64,000 bases of DNA from Arenibacter sp. F20364 (lineage in GTDB: Bacteria; Bacteroidota; Bacteroidia; Flavobacteriales; Flavobacteriaceae): NCBI RefSeq assembly GCF_023015905.1, contig NZ_JALKBD010000003.1, positions 62,001 to 126,000 of the forward strand, given 5' to 3'. Position 1 is the first letter of the stretch, and the number at the start of each line of letters is the position of its first letter. The position numbers were made by a program, and so were the translations under genes. Below, in pieces: positions 8,576 to 17,685 of this stretch. Under the pieces are notes generated by a model that saw only the letters and a program-made list of their open reading frames with translations, had not been told where the DNA came from and made no database searches.

Positions 8576-10029
8576 TACGCTTTATGTCTAATGTAAAATG
8601 TCTTTTTTTCCAAATATTGTTCAAAGCCGTACTTGCCATCCTCTCCTCCGGAGCCACTAAGTTTATAACCGTTGTGAAAACCTTGATGCTGTTCCCCATG
8701 ACCTCTGTTCACATATATTTCTCCGTATTCCAATTCATCATTACACTTCATAATCGTGTTCATATCGTTGGTAAATACCATGGCTGCAAGACCGTAGTCA
8801 CAATCGTTGGCATACCCTATAACTTCTTCGAAGGTTTTGAATTTTAATACCGGTAAAATGGGCCCAAAAGACTCTTCGTGTACAATGGTCATGTCTTGGG
8901 TGACATTGGTAAGGACAGTAGGCTCAAACCAATATCCTTTTTCGAATTGACTCCCTTCCGGGCGATTGCCTCCGGTAGCCAGAGTAGCTCCTTCCTTAAG
9001 ACTGAGGGCTACTAAATGTTCCATATGCTTAAGCTCGGAGGCATTTACCTTTGGTCCCATATCCGTATCATCAAGCATAGGGTCACCTACTTTTAAAGCC
9101 TTGGTCTTGGCTATGAATTTTTCCATGAAAACATCATAAATATCATCATGCACGTACATTCTTTCATTGCAGGTACATACCTGTCCACAGTTATCGAAAC
9201 GGGAATGTAGGGCAGAGTCCACTGCGGCATCAATGTCCGCATCTGCAAAAACAATAAAGGGCGCCTTACCTCCCAATTCCAATTGTACGTGTGTCAGGTT
9301 TTGGGCTGCATTGCGTGCAATCTGTTGACCAACAGGTGTAGAACCGGTCATGGTGACCATTTTGGTGATGGGACTCGCTACCAGTGCATTGCCCATTTCC
9401 CTACCGGGACCTGTTAAAATATTGATTACGCCATTGGGTATCCCCACTTTTTGGGCAAGATTTCCCAATTCCAATGTAGCCAATGGAGTTTCTGATGTAG
9501 GTTTTATCACTAGGGTATTCCCGGCCACTAAAGCAGGACCCAATTTTCGTCCAGCCAAAGCCAGAGGAAAGTTCCAAGCCGTAATGGCTACCACAACCCC
9601 CCGTGGAATTTTCTGTATCCAAATTTGTTCGTTGGGATTATCGGAAGGGATTATATCCCCCTCTATCCGTCTGGCACCCTCGCAGGCGTATTCTATAAAG
9701 GAGGCTGTTACGGCAACTTCCATTTTTGCCACTTTAAACAATTTACCCTGTTCCTGTACCAGTAGCTTGGCAAGATAATCTGAATTGGACTTAATTTCTT
9801 CGGCCAATTTGTAAAGTAGTTCTGCACGGCTACGAGCAGGAAGCTTTCTCCAGGATTTCTGGGCTTTCTCTGCTGCCTTTAGGGCCATATGTGCCTCTTC
9901 AACAGTTCCGTTCTGTACTTTGGCCACCACTTCCTCGGTGGATGGATTTATAACGTCTATGGTTTCTCCCGAAGAAGAGCTCACCCATTTACCATCAATT
10001 AAAAGTTGGTATTCTTTAATTTTTGACAT
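8575..10029 (-). CDS. AldA-type aldehyde dehydrogenase; candidate 3,6-anhydro-L-galactose dehydrogenase
   Basis: A 484-residue NAD(P)-dependent aldehyde dehydrogenase without a signal peptide. Catalytic residues are intact: N153 in AWNFPLA, K176 in IKP, E251 in ELGGK and the nucleophile C285 in NCGQVCTC. The C-terminus ([25 protein letters not shown]) resembles E. coli lactaldehyde dehydrogenase AldA. Oxidation of 3,6-anhydro-L-galactose to its acid is done by an ALDH of this superfamily in agar degraders, and the adjacent enolase-superfamily enzyme would take the product. The alternative is L-lactaldehyde oxidation at the end of a fucose or rhamnose pathway. The start overlaps the end of the upstream sulfatase gene by 14 bases, and the stop overlaps the next start by one base. 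Confidence 0.85.
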   Translation of the reverse strand: MSKIKEYQLLIDGKWVSSSSGETIDVINPSTEEVVAKVQNGTVEEAHMALKAAEKAQKSWRKLPARSRAELLYKLAEEIKSNSDYLAKLLVQEQGKLFKVAKMEVAVTASFIEYACEGARRIEGDIIPSDNPNEQIWIQKIPRGVVVAITAWNFPLALAGRKLGPALVAGNTLVIKPTSETPLATLELGNLAQKVGIPNGVINILTGPGREMGNALVASPITKMVTMTGSTPVGQQIARNAAQNLTHVQLELGGKAPFIVFADADIDAAVDSALHSRFDNCGQVCTCNERMYVHDDIYDVFMEKFIAKTKALKVGDPMLDDTDMGPKVNASELKHMEHLVALSLKEGATLATGGNRPEGSQFEKGYWFEPTVLTNVTQDMTIVHEESFGPILPVLKFKTFEEVIGYANDCDYGLAAMVFTNDMNTIMKCNDELEYGEIYVNRGHGEQHQGFHNGYKLSGSGGEDGKYGFEQYLEKKTFYIRHKA

Positions 10030-11464
10030 CTTTTATGGTTTTATCTGATTTTGTTTTTCTGAATTTGTCCATTCGTTCTGCAGCAAGTCCTTCGTATTTT
10101 CTTTCCAATTGCCATAATGGCCTTTCCAAGGTTAATTCCCAATTGAAGAGAATTTTGTACATTTCCTTTACCTTTTCCGGGTAGGTCGAAGCCAAATCAT
10201 TTACTTCGGAGACATCCTCTATTATGTTGTACAATTCGGCAGGCCTGTCCGGAAAGCGAATAAGTTTCCAATCATTATGTCGGACCGCTCCCCTGGCCTC
10301 CTTCTTCCAAAACAAATTGATATGTGGGCGATCTATTCTTTTTCCCTGTAAAAAAGGTAGCAGGTCTACTCCATCCAATCCGGGAATGGCTTTTGGATTT
10401 CCGCCGGCTGCAGTAATAAATGTGGGTAGGAGATCCAATGTGCTAATAGGGAAATCATATGAAGCTCCACCTTTGAGACGGGCAGGCCATGACATTAAGA
10501 AAGGGACCCTTATTCCACCTTCCAAATGATTGGCCTTGGTACCACTTAAGGGATCATTAACCGATTCGTTGGCATCAGAAGGCCCACCATTGTCATTGGT
10601 AAAAACTATGAGGGTGTTGTCTTCCAATCCAAGTTCTTTTAGCTTTTGAAGAACCAATCCACATGCCCTGTCCATTGCCAAGGTCATGCCTGCCAAGGTC
10701 TTTCTTTTGCCACTCAAATCACTGAATTGGACCATATCCTGGGGAAGTGCTTCCATAGGGGTATGGACTGCATTAAATGACAAATACACAAAAAACGGAC
10801 TTTTTCTATTCTTCTCTATAAATGCTGCCGCTTCCTTAGCCAAAACATGGGTTAGGTAACCTTTGTGTTCCAGAAAATTTCCAAATCCTTTTTCCAGCCT
10901 ATCTTCTTTTTTTTCCAGTTTATTGTCTTCATCATAGGGCATATAACTTCTGACTCCTCCCCTAAAACCATAAAACTCATCAAAACCCCTTTTTGTTGGA
11001 TGAAAGTGGTCTGCATTACCCATATGCCACTTACCAAAAATGGCCGTTTTATAACCAAGTTCCTTTAAGTAATTGGCCATGGTAAGTTGATCTGTTGGGA
11101 GGCCCATATCATCACCCAGCAGCCCGGATTTGCTCATGATCCCAGGCACATTGTTTTCTTCGAAACCAAATTTTTGTTGGTATTTACCTGTCAACAGACC
11201 TGCCCTGGAAGGGCCACAGACAGCAGCGGATACATAGGCTTGGGAGCATACAATACTGTTCTTGGCCAATTTATCCAAATGGGGCGTCATAAAGTCTTTG
11301 CTGCCCTGAAATCCAAAATCGGCATAGCCGGCATCATCCGACAGTATAAATACGATATTGGGTCTTTGCTGAGCCACCATAACGCTGACAGAACATACCA
11401 AGATCGATCCAAGTAGTATAGCTCCGATAAGCCCCTTAAGTTTCAATCTATTTTTTATTTTCAA
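10016..11464 (-). CDS. Secreted S1-family sulfatase
   Basis: A 482-residue sulfatase with an N-terminal signal peptide ending near MVAQ (residue 31). The formylglycine signature C83-G-P-S-R with AGLLTGK is intact. So are the metal-binding [10 protein letters not shown] near residue 42, the GKWHMG motif, and the distal [13 protein letters not shown] segment. It removes sulfate esters from polysaccharide or oligosaccharide in the periplasm or outside. It is the only intact sulfatase inside the catabolic operon, between the KduD-type and aldehyde dehydrogenase genes. It may therefore act late, on small oligosaccharides near the GH117 step (inference). I do not assign an S1 subfamily. Confidence 0.9.
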   Translation of the reverse strand: MKIKNRLKLKGLIGAILLGSILVCSVSVMVAQQRPNIVFILSDDAGYADFGFQGSKDFMTPHLDKLAKNSIVCSQAYVSAAVCGPSRAGLLTGKYQQKFGFEENNVPGIMSKSGLLGDDMGLPTDQLTMANYLKELGYKTAIFGKWHMGNADHFHPTKRGFDEFYGFRGGVRSYMPYDEDNKLEKKEDRLEKGFGNFLEHKGYLTHVLAKEAAAFIEKNRKSPFFVYLSFNAVHTPMEALPQDMVQFSDLSGKRKTLAGMTLAMDRACGLVLQKLKELGLEDNTLIVFTNDNGGPSDANESVNDPLSGTKANHLEGGIRVPFLMSWPARLKGGASYDFPISTLDLLPTFITAAGGNPKAIPGLDGVDLLPFLQGKRIDRPHINLFWKKEARGAVRHNDWKLIRFPDRPAELYNIIEDVSEVNDLASTYPEKVKEMYKILFNWELTLERPLWQLERKYEGLAAERMDKFRKTKSDKTIKDVKN

Positions 11465-11486
11465 TGGACAAATTATTGTTTATAGA

Positions 11487-12257
11487 TTAGCGTCCCATCC
11501 AACCGCCATCTACCAGCATGGTTGTTCCGTTCATATAGGCCGATGCTTCCGAACATAAAAATACGGCAGGCCCTGCAAAATCCTCAGGATCTCCCCATCT
11601 TCCGGCTGGAATTCTAGCTAGGATGGAAGCGGAACGATCGGGGTCGTTACGGAGCGCCTCGGTGTTATCTGTACTTATATAACCAGGTGCAATAGCGTTT
11701 ACATTAATACCTTTGCCCGCCCATTCATTGGCAAAAGCCATAGTCAATTGTCCAATAGCCCCTTTACTGGCTGCATATCCAGGCACCGTTATACCTCCCT
11801 GAAAGGTTAATAAGGAAGCTGTAAAGACAATTTTGCCCGAACCACGGGCTACCATTTCCTTTCCAATTTCACGGGTGAGGATAAATTGTGCATTTTGGTT
11901 AACCTCTATCACCTTATCCCAATATTCATCCGAATGCTCCACTGCTGGGGCCCGTAAAATGGTACCTGCGTTATTTACAAGAATATCTATAACCGGAAAA
12001 TCGGACTTTACCTGATTAATAAACGCATAAAGGGATTTTCTATCACCAAAGTCGCAGCTGTATCCCTTAAATTTTCTACCAACAGCATTGACTGCTTTTT
12101 GCACTGCGCTACCAGACTCTTCCAGAGTGGCACTTACTCCTATGATATCTGCTCCGGCTTCGGCCAATCCAATAGCCATGGCTTTACCTATTCCTCTTTT
12201 ACAACCAGTGACCAAGGCCGTCTTTCCCTCTAGACTAAATTTGTTCAATATGCTCAT
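11487..12257 (-). CDS. kduD: KduD-type short-chain dehydrogenase (2-keto-3-deoxy sugar acid 5-dehydrogenase)
   Basis: A 256-residue classical SDR. It has the cofactor motif TGCKRGIG (residues 17-24), NNAG at 95-98, and the catalytic triad S148, Y161, K165 in PGYAASKG. The full-length pattern FSLEGKTALVTGC, ANEWAGKGINVNAIAPGYISTDNTEALR, RIPAGRWGDPEDFAGPAVFL and DGGWMGR is characteristic of KduD. KduD interconverts 2-keto-3-deoxy-gluconate and its 2,5-diketo form. In L-galactose and anhydrogalactose routes, a relative oxidises C5 of 2-keto-3-deoxy-L-galactonate, which would follow directly from the neighbouring cycloisomerase. The stereochemistry of the substrate cannot be read from the sequence. 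Confidence 0.85.
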   Translation of the reverse strand: MSILNKFSLEGKTALVTGCKRGIGKAMAIGLAEAGADIIGVSATLEESGSAVQKAVNAVGRKFKGYSCDFGDRKSLYAFINQVKSDFPVIDILVNNAGTILRAPAVEHSDEYWDKVIEVNQNAQFILTREIGKEMVARGSGKIVFTASLLTFQGGITVPGYAASKGAIGQLTMAFANEWAGKGINVNAIAPGYISTDNTEALRNDPDRSASILARIPAGRWGDPEDFAGPAVFLCSEASAYMNGTTMLVDGGWMGR

Positions 12258-12305
12258 AATAGTTTATGTAGTAGTTAGATTAATTTTTTCGATTATTTAT
12301 AAAGG

Positions 12306-13502
12306 CTATTTGGCGTACTCCACGAAGGCTTCGTAACGTTTAATATAATCCCAGCCTTCTTTGTGATCAAAACAAAGTCCCCACTCCAAGGCGGCCACTG
12401 GCTTGGCCTCAGTATTCAATGACCTTACCAGTCCTGCTGCATGTGGTGGTTTTGTTCTGCCACCTATGTGCGACTTTATTTCAAAGTTGATTCCGTCAGG
12501 AGACCATTGTATGGTATTGTTTTCAGGTCCGTCCGAAGTTAACATGGCAGACATTCCACCTTGATAGGGCCATACACATACTTCATGGCCACTATTGGTA
12601 ATGGGGTTATAGGGTGATTTTTTATAGGGCCCTTCCGGTTTGTCCGCAATGGCAACTCCCCATTTAATTTCCCTGCCCCCTAGGGTATGTTCCTCCCCCA
12701 TACGCTCTCCTTTGTAATAGAGATAGAACTTATTTTTATAAAACATTAAGCATGGATCATGGACCTTTTGGCTATCAAAATCACCTTTTTCCTCAACCTT
12801 GAACCTACTGTCCTCCTCTCCAAGCCATTTACCATTATCTGCGGGGGCCAATATAGGGGCGTCCAATTTTTTCCAAGGTCCTAAGGGAGAATCGGCGATG
12901 GCCATGCCCACTTTGTTTTTTACCCGGTTGACATAGGGGGCCTTCACCACCTGATATACTAGATAATACTTACCGTCGTGGGCCAGTATTTCCGGTGTAA
13001 AAACAGACCGGTCGTCGTAGGAGCCTGCAGGACCCCTGCCCACGGACAAGCCCTCATCCTTCCAAGTAATTCCGTCTGTTGAACTGGCGCACCATACCTC
13101 GGACAGATCCCAAGGGAAGACTTTTTTGGTAGGGTCTCCTGTATGGAAACCATGACTTTTTTCTGGGCTCTTGGTGTAATAGGTATAATAAATTCCGTTC
13201 ACTAAAATAACGGCACTTGGGTCCCTTCTTACTACCCCTTTCTCGAATTCAAATACGCCTTTTAAATCTTGCTGCCTGAATTTCGTCCACCATTGAGCTC
13301 CTTCGGCATAGCCCATTTCGATGGCTCTTTTGGAGGCCGAACTAAGGCTGTCCTTATTGGATATCCCTAAAATCTTAACCAGGTCTTCATTTGAAGGGGA
13401 ACGTTCTATGACATCCTCATCTATAACTTGTTTTTTGGATTCTGGAGCACAACTCATGCACAACAAGATAATCATCAGTGAGTAAAAAGAAATTCTATTC
13501 AT
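12306..13502 (-). CDS. GH117 lipoprotein (exo alpha-1,3-(3,6-anhydro)-L-galactosidase type), copy A
   Basis: A 398-residue five-bladed beta-propeller hydrolase with a lipoprotein-type leader (cysteine at about 18). GH117 enzymes such as neoagarobiose hydrolase release 3,6-anhydro-L-galactose from the non-reducing end. Residues corresponding to the known catalytic set are present: D94 in [10 protein letters not shown]249 in KVHDPC, and H306-E307 in NSGHEVCVW. The N-terminal SxAxxRA motif (SSASKRA, residues 54-60), associated with the helical dimerisation arm of this family, is also present. Spacing to the next gene is 48 bases. It shares the whole fold with the copy at 14602-15828 but is clearly diverged, so the two probably differ in subsite preference. 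Confidence 0.87.
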   Translation of the reverse strand: MNRISFYSLMIILLCMSCAPESKKQVIDEDVIERSPSNEDLVKILGISNKDSLSSASKRAIEMGYAEGAQWWTKFRQQDLKGVFEFEKGVVRRDPSAVILVNGIYYTYYTKSPEKSHGFHTGDPTKKVFPWDLSEVWCASSTDGITWKDEGLSVGRGPAGSYDDRSVFTPEILAHDGKYYLVYQVVKAPYVNRVKNKVGMAIADSPLGPWKKLDAPILAPADNGKWLGEEDSRFKVEEKGDFDSQKVHDPCLMFYKNKFYLYYKGERMGEEHTLGGREIKWGVAIADKPEGPYKKSPYNPITNSGHEVCVWPYQGGMSAMLTSDGPENNTIQWSPDGINFEIKSHIGGRTKPPHAAGLVRSLNTEAKPVAALEWGLCFDHKEGWDYIKRYEAFVEYAK

Positions 13503-13566
13503 TTTTAATGGAATTCAGGAACTGCTTTCAGTTCTTATTTTTTGTAATTTGACCAATGTTGGATTC

Positions 13567-14583
13567 TTAGCCTTGACAATCCATCAGCACTTTCATTCCA
13601 TCTGGATTTTCATCAATGCTTTTAAATACATTTTGAATATTGGTCAAGGGTTGTATATCGGTAATCATTTTTGAAAATGGCAATTCATTTGCTGTCACGA
13701 GTGCTATTGCTTTATCATAATCTTCTTTTTCATAAACTCTTGCCCCTATCAATTTTAATTCCTTCCAAAAGAATTTAAAAAGGTCTATTTCCTTTTTCTG
13801 ACCATGAATAGCTACCATAACAATCCTGCCCCTGATCCCTGCAACTTCGGTCATAACATCCAGTGCGGCCTGTACTCCTGCGACTTCAAATACAACATCG
13901 GCACGACGGTCTTCGGTCTGCTCTTTGACATATTCCACCAGATCCAACTTTGTGGGGTTTACCGCGTTTAAGCCAAGTTCTTTGGCTTTTGCTATTCGAT
14001 TTTCATTTACTTCGGAAACTATGACCTGTGCACCCGATTCCTTGGCCACCATGGCCACCAAAAGACCTATGGGACCTCCACCCAGTACTACTGCGGTTTC
14101 CCCTGGCTTTAGTCCGCTCATCCTTACATCGTGTACCGCTACAGATAATGGCTCTACCAAGGCGGCCAATTTTAGATCGGTTTCGGCTTTTAATTTGTGT
14201 AAGGTAAAGGCCGGTACATTCCAATATTGCTGCATGGATCCAGGGCTATCGATACCAATGAATTTGAGGTTTTCACAAATGTGGTTGAATCCCTTATCAC
14301 TTGGTTTTACTCCCCTATCGTCCAAAGGACGTACAACTACTTTATCGCCGACAGAATAGCCACTGACATCTTCCCCTACGGCATCGATGGTACCGGACAT
14401 TTCATGACCAATGGTCAAAGGCATTTTTACCCGTTTGTCCATCATACCGTGATATATGTGTACATCTGTTCCGCACACCCCTGAATAGGCTACTTTTATT
14501 CGTACTTCTCCCTTTAGAGGCTGTTCTATTTCCTTTTCTATTACAGAGAAGGTCTTATTACCTTCATAAATTGTTGCTTTCAT
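13567..14583 (-). CDS. Zinc-type medium-chain dehydrogenase lacking the structural-zinc cysteines
   Basis: A 338-residue MDR-superfamily alcohol/polyol dehydrogenase. Catalytic zinc ligands are apparent: C37 in GVCGTD, H60-E61 in GHE and E144 in VEPLSVA. The Rossmann motif GGGPIG is at 168-173. The lobe that normally carries four structural-zinc cysteines reads RPLDDRGVKPSDKGFNHIC (85-103) and has only one of them. Relatives oxidise threonine, sorbitol or L-galactonate. Between two GH117 genes and upstream of the KduD-type gene, the likely roles are reduction of a 2,5-diketo-3-deoxy acid to KDG or oxidation of L-galactonate (both inference). It has no signal peptide. Confidence 0.82.
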   Translation of the reverse strand: MKATIYEGNKTFSVIEKEIEQPLKGEVRIKVAYSGVCGTDVHIYHGMMDKRVKMPLTIGHEMSGTIDAVGEDVSGYSVGDKVVVRPLDDRGVKPSDKGFNHICENLKFIGIDSPGSMQQYWNVPAFTLHKLKAETDLKLAALVEPLSVAVHDVRMSGLKPGETAVVLGGGPIGLLVAMVAKESGAQVIVSEVNENRIAKAKELGLNAVNPTKLDLVEYVKEQTEDRRADVVFEVAGVQAALDVMTEVAGIRGRIVMVAIHGQKKEIDLFKFFWKELKLIGARVYEKEDYDKAIALVTANELPFSKMITDIQPLTNIQNVFKSIDENPDGMKVLMDCQG

Positions 14584-14601
14584 TTTTGTTGTTTTCTATT
14601 T

Positions 14602-15828
14602 TTATTTCGTTTCCCCTTTGGCCGTATGCATTGTTTTCCTTTCCGAGGAAAAACGCATAATACTCTGATAGTCCCCATTGTTATAGATATGGGATAAACC
14701 CCATCTAAGAATTTCCGTTGGCTCCTTTTCATTATCGGCAGTACGGTTTAAACCTATGGCATGGGGCGCCCCCTGAATAGAGGACATTATATTAAAATTG
14801 ATTCCGTCCGGAGCCCATTGTATTGTGTTTTTTTCAGGACCATCGGTGGTAATCAAAGCAGCTATTCCCCCGTTGTAAGGCCAAACACAGATTTCATGTC
14901 CACTATTGCTGACGGGATTATAGGGCGACTTCACATAAGGGCCTTTTGGATTGTCGGCAATAGCAACACCATGGCGAATCTGTCTTCCCCCAAAGGTGAT
15001 TTCCTCGCCCATTTGTTCTCCCTTATAATAGAGATAGAATTTCCCTTTGTAAGGAATAATACAGGGGTCGTGTACCTTGTGACTATCAAAATCCCCTTTC
15101 TTTTCAACCATAAACCGGTTTTGCTCCTCTCCTTTCCAAATACCATTATCGGCTGGACTTAGAATGGGTTCCTTACTCTTGGTCCATGGCCCATTGGGGG
15201 AATTGGACCATGCCAGACCCACTTGGTTCTTTACCCGAACGTTATAGGGAGATTTTACGGTCTGATAACACAAATAATAAATGTCTTCGTGCTTCATTAT
15301 TTCAACGGTAAATACAGAACGATCGTCATACTCTCCCTTTTCCCCTCGCGCTACTGCTAGGCCTTCTTCTTTCCATGTCCATCCATCTTCCGAGGTGGCA
15401 TACCAGATGTCGCAACGATCCCAAGGAAATACCTTGTCATTTTCTATATCCCCTGCAAAACCTTGGGTAGGCCCTGTACTTTTGGAATACCAAACATAGT
15501 ATTTGCCATTTTCTTTGATCATGGCACTGGGATCGCGCCTTACCACTCCTTCTTCATAGGCCAGATCACCTTTTAAAGGCTTAAGACCGCTAAACTCTAT
15601 GAACCATTCGTTACCCAGATCCGTTGGCCATTGAAGTGCTCTTTTGGAGGCAGCACTTATATGGTTCCTGTCCGTGATTCCAAGTTTGTCAAGTTGTTCA
15701 TCACTAATTTCTATTGTAGATTCCGTATGGTCTTTTTCGATTTTATTATCAGGTGAATTGTTTTGAGTATTGCAGGCCCAAAATAGGACCAAAACAAATA
15801 AAAGAAGGGGATATTTACGTCTTTTCAT
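14602..15828 (-). CDS. GH117 lipoprotein (exo alpha-1,3-(3,6-anhydro)-L-galactosidase type), copy B
   Basis: A 408-residue GH117 protein and first gene of the catabolic operon. The leader ends in FWAC with the lipid-bearing cysteine at about 19. Catalytic positions are conserved: D99 in [10 protein letters not shown]254 in KVHDPC, H311-E312 in NSGHEICVW. The SAASKRA motif at 58-64 matches the family's dimerisation helix. It differs from copy A in several loops, for example GLAVARGEKGEYDDR where copy A has [13 protein letters not shown]. Paired GH117 genes of different clades are known in agar-degrading flavobacteria, and not all of those are active on neoagarobiose. The upstream 201 bases hold the candidate promoter with the ACTAGACAAAAACT element. 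Confidence 0.87.
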   Translation of the reverse strand: MKRRKYPLLLFVLVLFWACNTQNNSPDNKIEKDHTESTIEISDEQLDKLGITDRNHISAASKRALQWPTDLGNEWFIEFSGLKPLKGDLAYEEGVVRRDPSAMIKENGKYYVWYSKSTGPTQGFAGDIENDKVFPWDRCDIWYATSEDGWTWKEEGLAVARGEKGEYDDRSVFTVEIMKHEDIYYLCYQTVKSPYNVRVKNQVGLAWSNSPNGPWTKSKEPILSPADNGIWKGEEQNRFMVEKKGDFDSHKVHDPCIIPYKGKFYLYYKGEQMGEEITFGGRQIRHGVAIADNPKGPYVKSPYNPVSNSGHEICVWPYNGGIAALITTDGPEKNTIQWAPDGINFNIMSSIQGAPHAIGLNRTADNEKEPTEILRWGLSHIYNNGDYQSIMRFSSERKTMHTAKGETK

Positions 15829-16029
15829 GGCTGATTATTAGTCTTTTGTTAAATTTAGATTTTCCTGATCAATTGTGTTATTGAAAATATTAAGTACACA
15901 ACTCAACACAATGTTTATTTTTATCGCTAAAATTATGCAGATAATACAAAAAACGGGTGTTTTTCAACTAGACAAAAACTGTACAGTCTCCTTTTTACAA
16001 GCCTGTGGGGCATGCAGAATAAATAATGC
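15829..16029 (-). promoter_or_regulatory. Promoter region of the GH117 operon with ACTAGACAAAA/ACTGTACAG element
   Basis: A non-coding 201-base gap upstream of the GH117 operon. ACTAGACAAAA at 15967-15977 is followed directly by ACTGTACAG at 15978-15986, an imperfect direct repeat with an 11-base period. The 14-mer ACTAGACAAAAACT recurs exactly upstream of SusC-1 (28661-28674). On the minus strand, TAATTTTA at 15935-15928 is a near match to the Bacteroidota -7 consensus TAnnTTTG and lies 31 bases closer to the gene. The neighbouring TPR-LuxR regulator is an obvious but unproven candidate to bind here. Confidence 0.45.
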
Positions 16030-17676
16030 TTATAAATCGGCTATAAAGTCTTCCAAATTGTCACTTCTGCTCAAACCCATTTTTTTGCGCAACCTGTAGC
16101 GTGTAGTGTGTACGGATTCTACGGAAATGCCAAGTAGCCGGGCCATGTCCTTGCTGGAGAAATTAAGTTTGATCAAGGCGCAGATCCTATGATCACTTTG
16201 GGTCAGTTGAGGAAATTTTTCCGTTAGGCTCTGATAAAAACGTTCGTTCACATCGGTAAACCGCATTTTAAATTCCTGCCAATTTTGGACGCTACTAACG
16301 GAAATGGATTTAACAAATCTTTGAAGTTCTTTTTCATCAACCTTGCCTTGGTTTCCTTTGATTTTTTCTTTCAGTTCACCAAAAAGCTCATCTTTTTCTA
16401 CCAATTGTAAGGCGGAAGTCGCCAATTCCTTGTTCTTCAATTCCAGTAGTTCTTTTGCTTTCTTTATTTCCAATTCTTTATTTCGGCGAATTATTTGCTT
16501 TTCGGCCTTGTGCTTGGATCGGAGGGATTGTACGTAAATGAATCCTACAATGATCAAAAATACCAAACTGCCCAAAAGTATGGTTCGCTGCAAAAATGAT
16601 ATTTTATCAGCTTGTTCCAATTGTTCCAAACGTTGTTCCTGAATGATCTTTTGTTGGCGTTCCTGCTCTATACGAAACTGATCCTTAATTTCGAGCAGTG
16701 GCCTATTATTTTCACTCCGACTATCGAAAAATTGGGCGTCAAGTGCTTTGGCCATGTTTAGGTTTTCATAGGCCTTCCTGTAGTTTCCCATATCCAAATA
16801 CAAACAAGAGAGTCGCTCATAGATCAGTGGTGAAAAATCGATGTGACTATTGTATTTGGAAGATGTTTCCAATGCCTGTATATATTTCTGCTCCCCCTCC
16901 TTACTTCTTCCAAGCGCAGAAAGAATGTCGCCCCAATAGGTATAGACCAGTACTAGATAAGAGGGTCTATTTTCTTCAAACCATGGTTCTATATCCCGCA
17001 TTATCTGCAGAGCTTCCATGTTTTTATCTTCTTTGGAAAGAATGAATGCTTTTTCGAAATTCAAATATTTAGTATTCACTGGGTCTGAAATGCCCTCCTT
17101 AATAATGATATTGCAACTGTCCAAATATACCTTCCCCATTTTTGGGTCGTTCAATTCCCTATATGTTGCACAGATCATATAGTAGTCTTCGACCAAATCA
17201 GATTTTTCCAGAAGACCTTTTGAAACGAGGCCCTTTTTTATTTCTAAGGAGGTATTTAGGTAGTCGAAGGCCTCCTCCTTTCTTTTAAAAAAGCTGGATA
17301 GTCGGCCTAAATGACTATAAATGGTAGCCCTTAAAACATCATTTCCTATATCATCGGCCAAGAAAAGGGCATGCCATAATACATCGTAAGATTTGGCATA
17401 GTTTACCTGTTGGCCATAAATAAAGGGCATTTCTAAAAGTGCGTTGACGGCAAGTAAGGTATCGGCATCGGCTATAGCTTTGTCGTATACCTTTTCCAAT
17501 AAAGTTGTGGCACCATCGGGATCATTATATCTGATTTCCTTAGCCTTGGCCAAGATGTTGTTTTGATCATTCGTTAAGGAATCAACCCTTTCCCTTTGGG
17601 CAAATGTCCGGAACGAAAGAACAAAGACAAAGATTATTGACCACCATGTATATGTGAGTGTTTTTCTTTTTAACAT
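16030..17676 (-). CDS. TPR-containing LuxR-type transcriptional regulator
   Basis: A 548-residue membrane-anchored regulator of a kind common in Bacteroidota. It has a signal-like leader (ending RTFAQ), TPR-like helical repeats over about residues 40-320, a coiled-coil segment, and one transmembrane helix at about 365-385 (TILLGSLVFLIIVGFIYV). A second coiled coil is rich in K and E (about 390-440). A C-terminal LuxR/GerE-like helix-turn-helix follows, with LTQSDHRICALIKL and SSKDMARLLGISVESVHTTRYRLRKKMGL. It has no phosphoacceptor domain, so the signal is probably sensed through the periplasmic TPR part. The start lies 9 bases after the stop of the upstream FG-GAP gene, so the two are cotranscribed. 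Confidence 0.85.
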   Translation of the reverse strand: MLKRKTLTYTWWSIIFVFVLSFRTFAQRERVDSLTNDQNNILAKAKEIRYNDPDGATTLLEKVYDKAIADADTLLAVNALLEMPFIYGQQVNYAKSYDVLWHALFLADDIGNDVLRATIYSHLGRLSSFFKRKEEAFDYLNTSLEIKKGLVSKGLLEKSDLVEDYYMICATYRELNDPKMGKVYLDSCNIIIKEGISDPVNTKYLNFEKAFILSKEDKNMEALQIMRDIEPWFEENRPSYLVLVYTYWGDILSALGRSKEGEQKYIQALETSSKYNSHIDFSPLIYERLSCLYLDMGNYRKAYENLNMAKALDAQFFDSRSENNRPLLEIKDQFRIEQERQQKIIQEQRLEQLEQADKISFLQRTILLGSLVFLIIVGFIYVQSLRSKHKAEKQIIRRNKELEIKKAKELLELKNKELATSALQLVEKDELFGELKEKIKGNQGKVDEKELQRFVKSISVSSVQNWQEFKMRFTDVNERFYQSLTEKFPQLTQSDHRICALIKLNFSSKDMARLLGISVESVHTTRYRLRKKMGLSRSDNLEDFIADL

Positions 17677-17685
17677 TAATTAATT

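Noticed and set aside
9350-9778. 142-codon plus-strand frame opposite the aldehyde dehydrogenase
   Set aside because: It is antisense to conserved catalytic regions of the ALDH; composition is that of a mirror frame and no promoter is seen.
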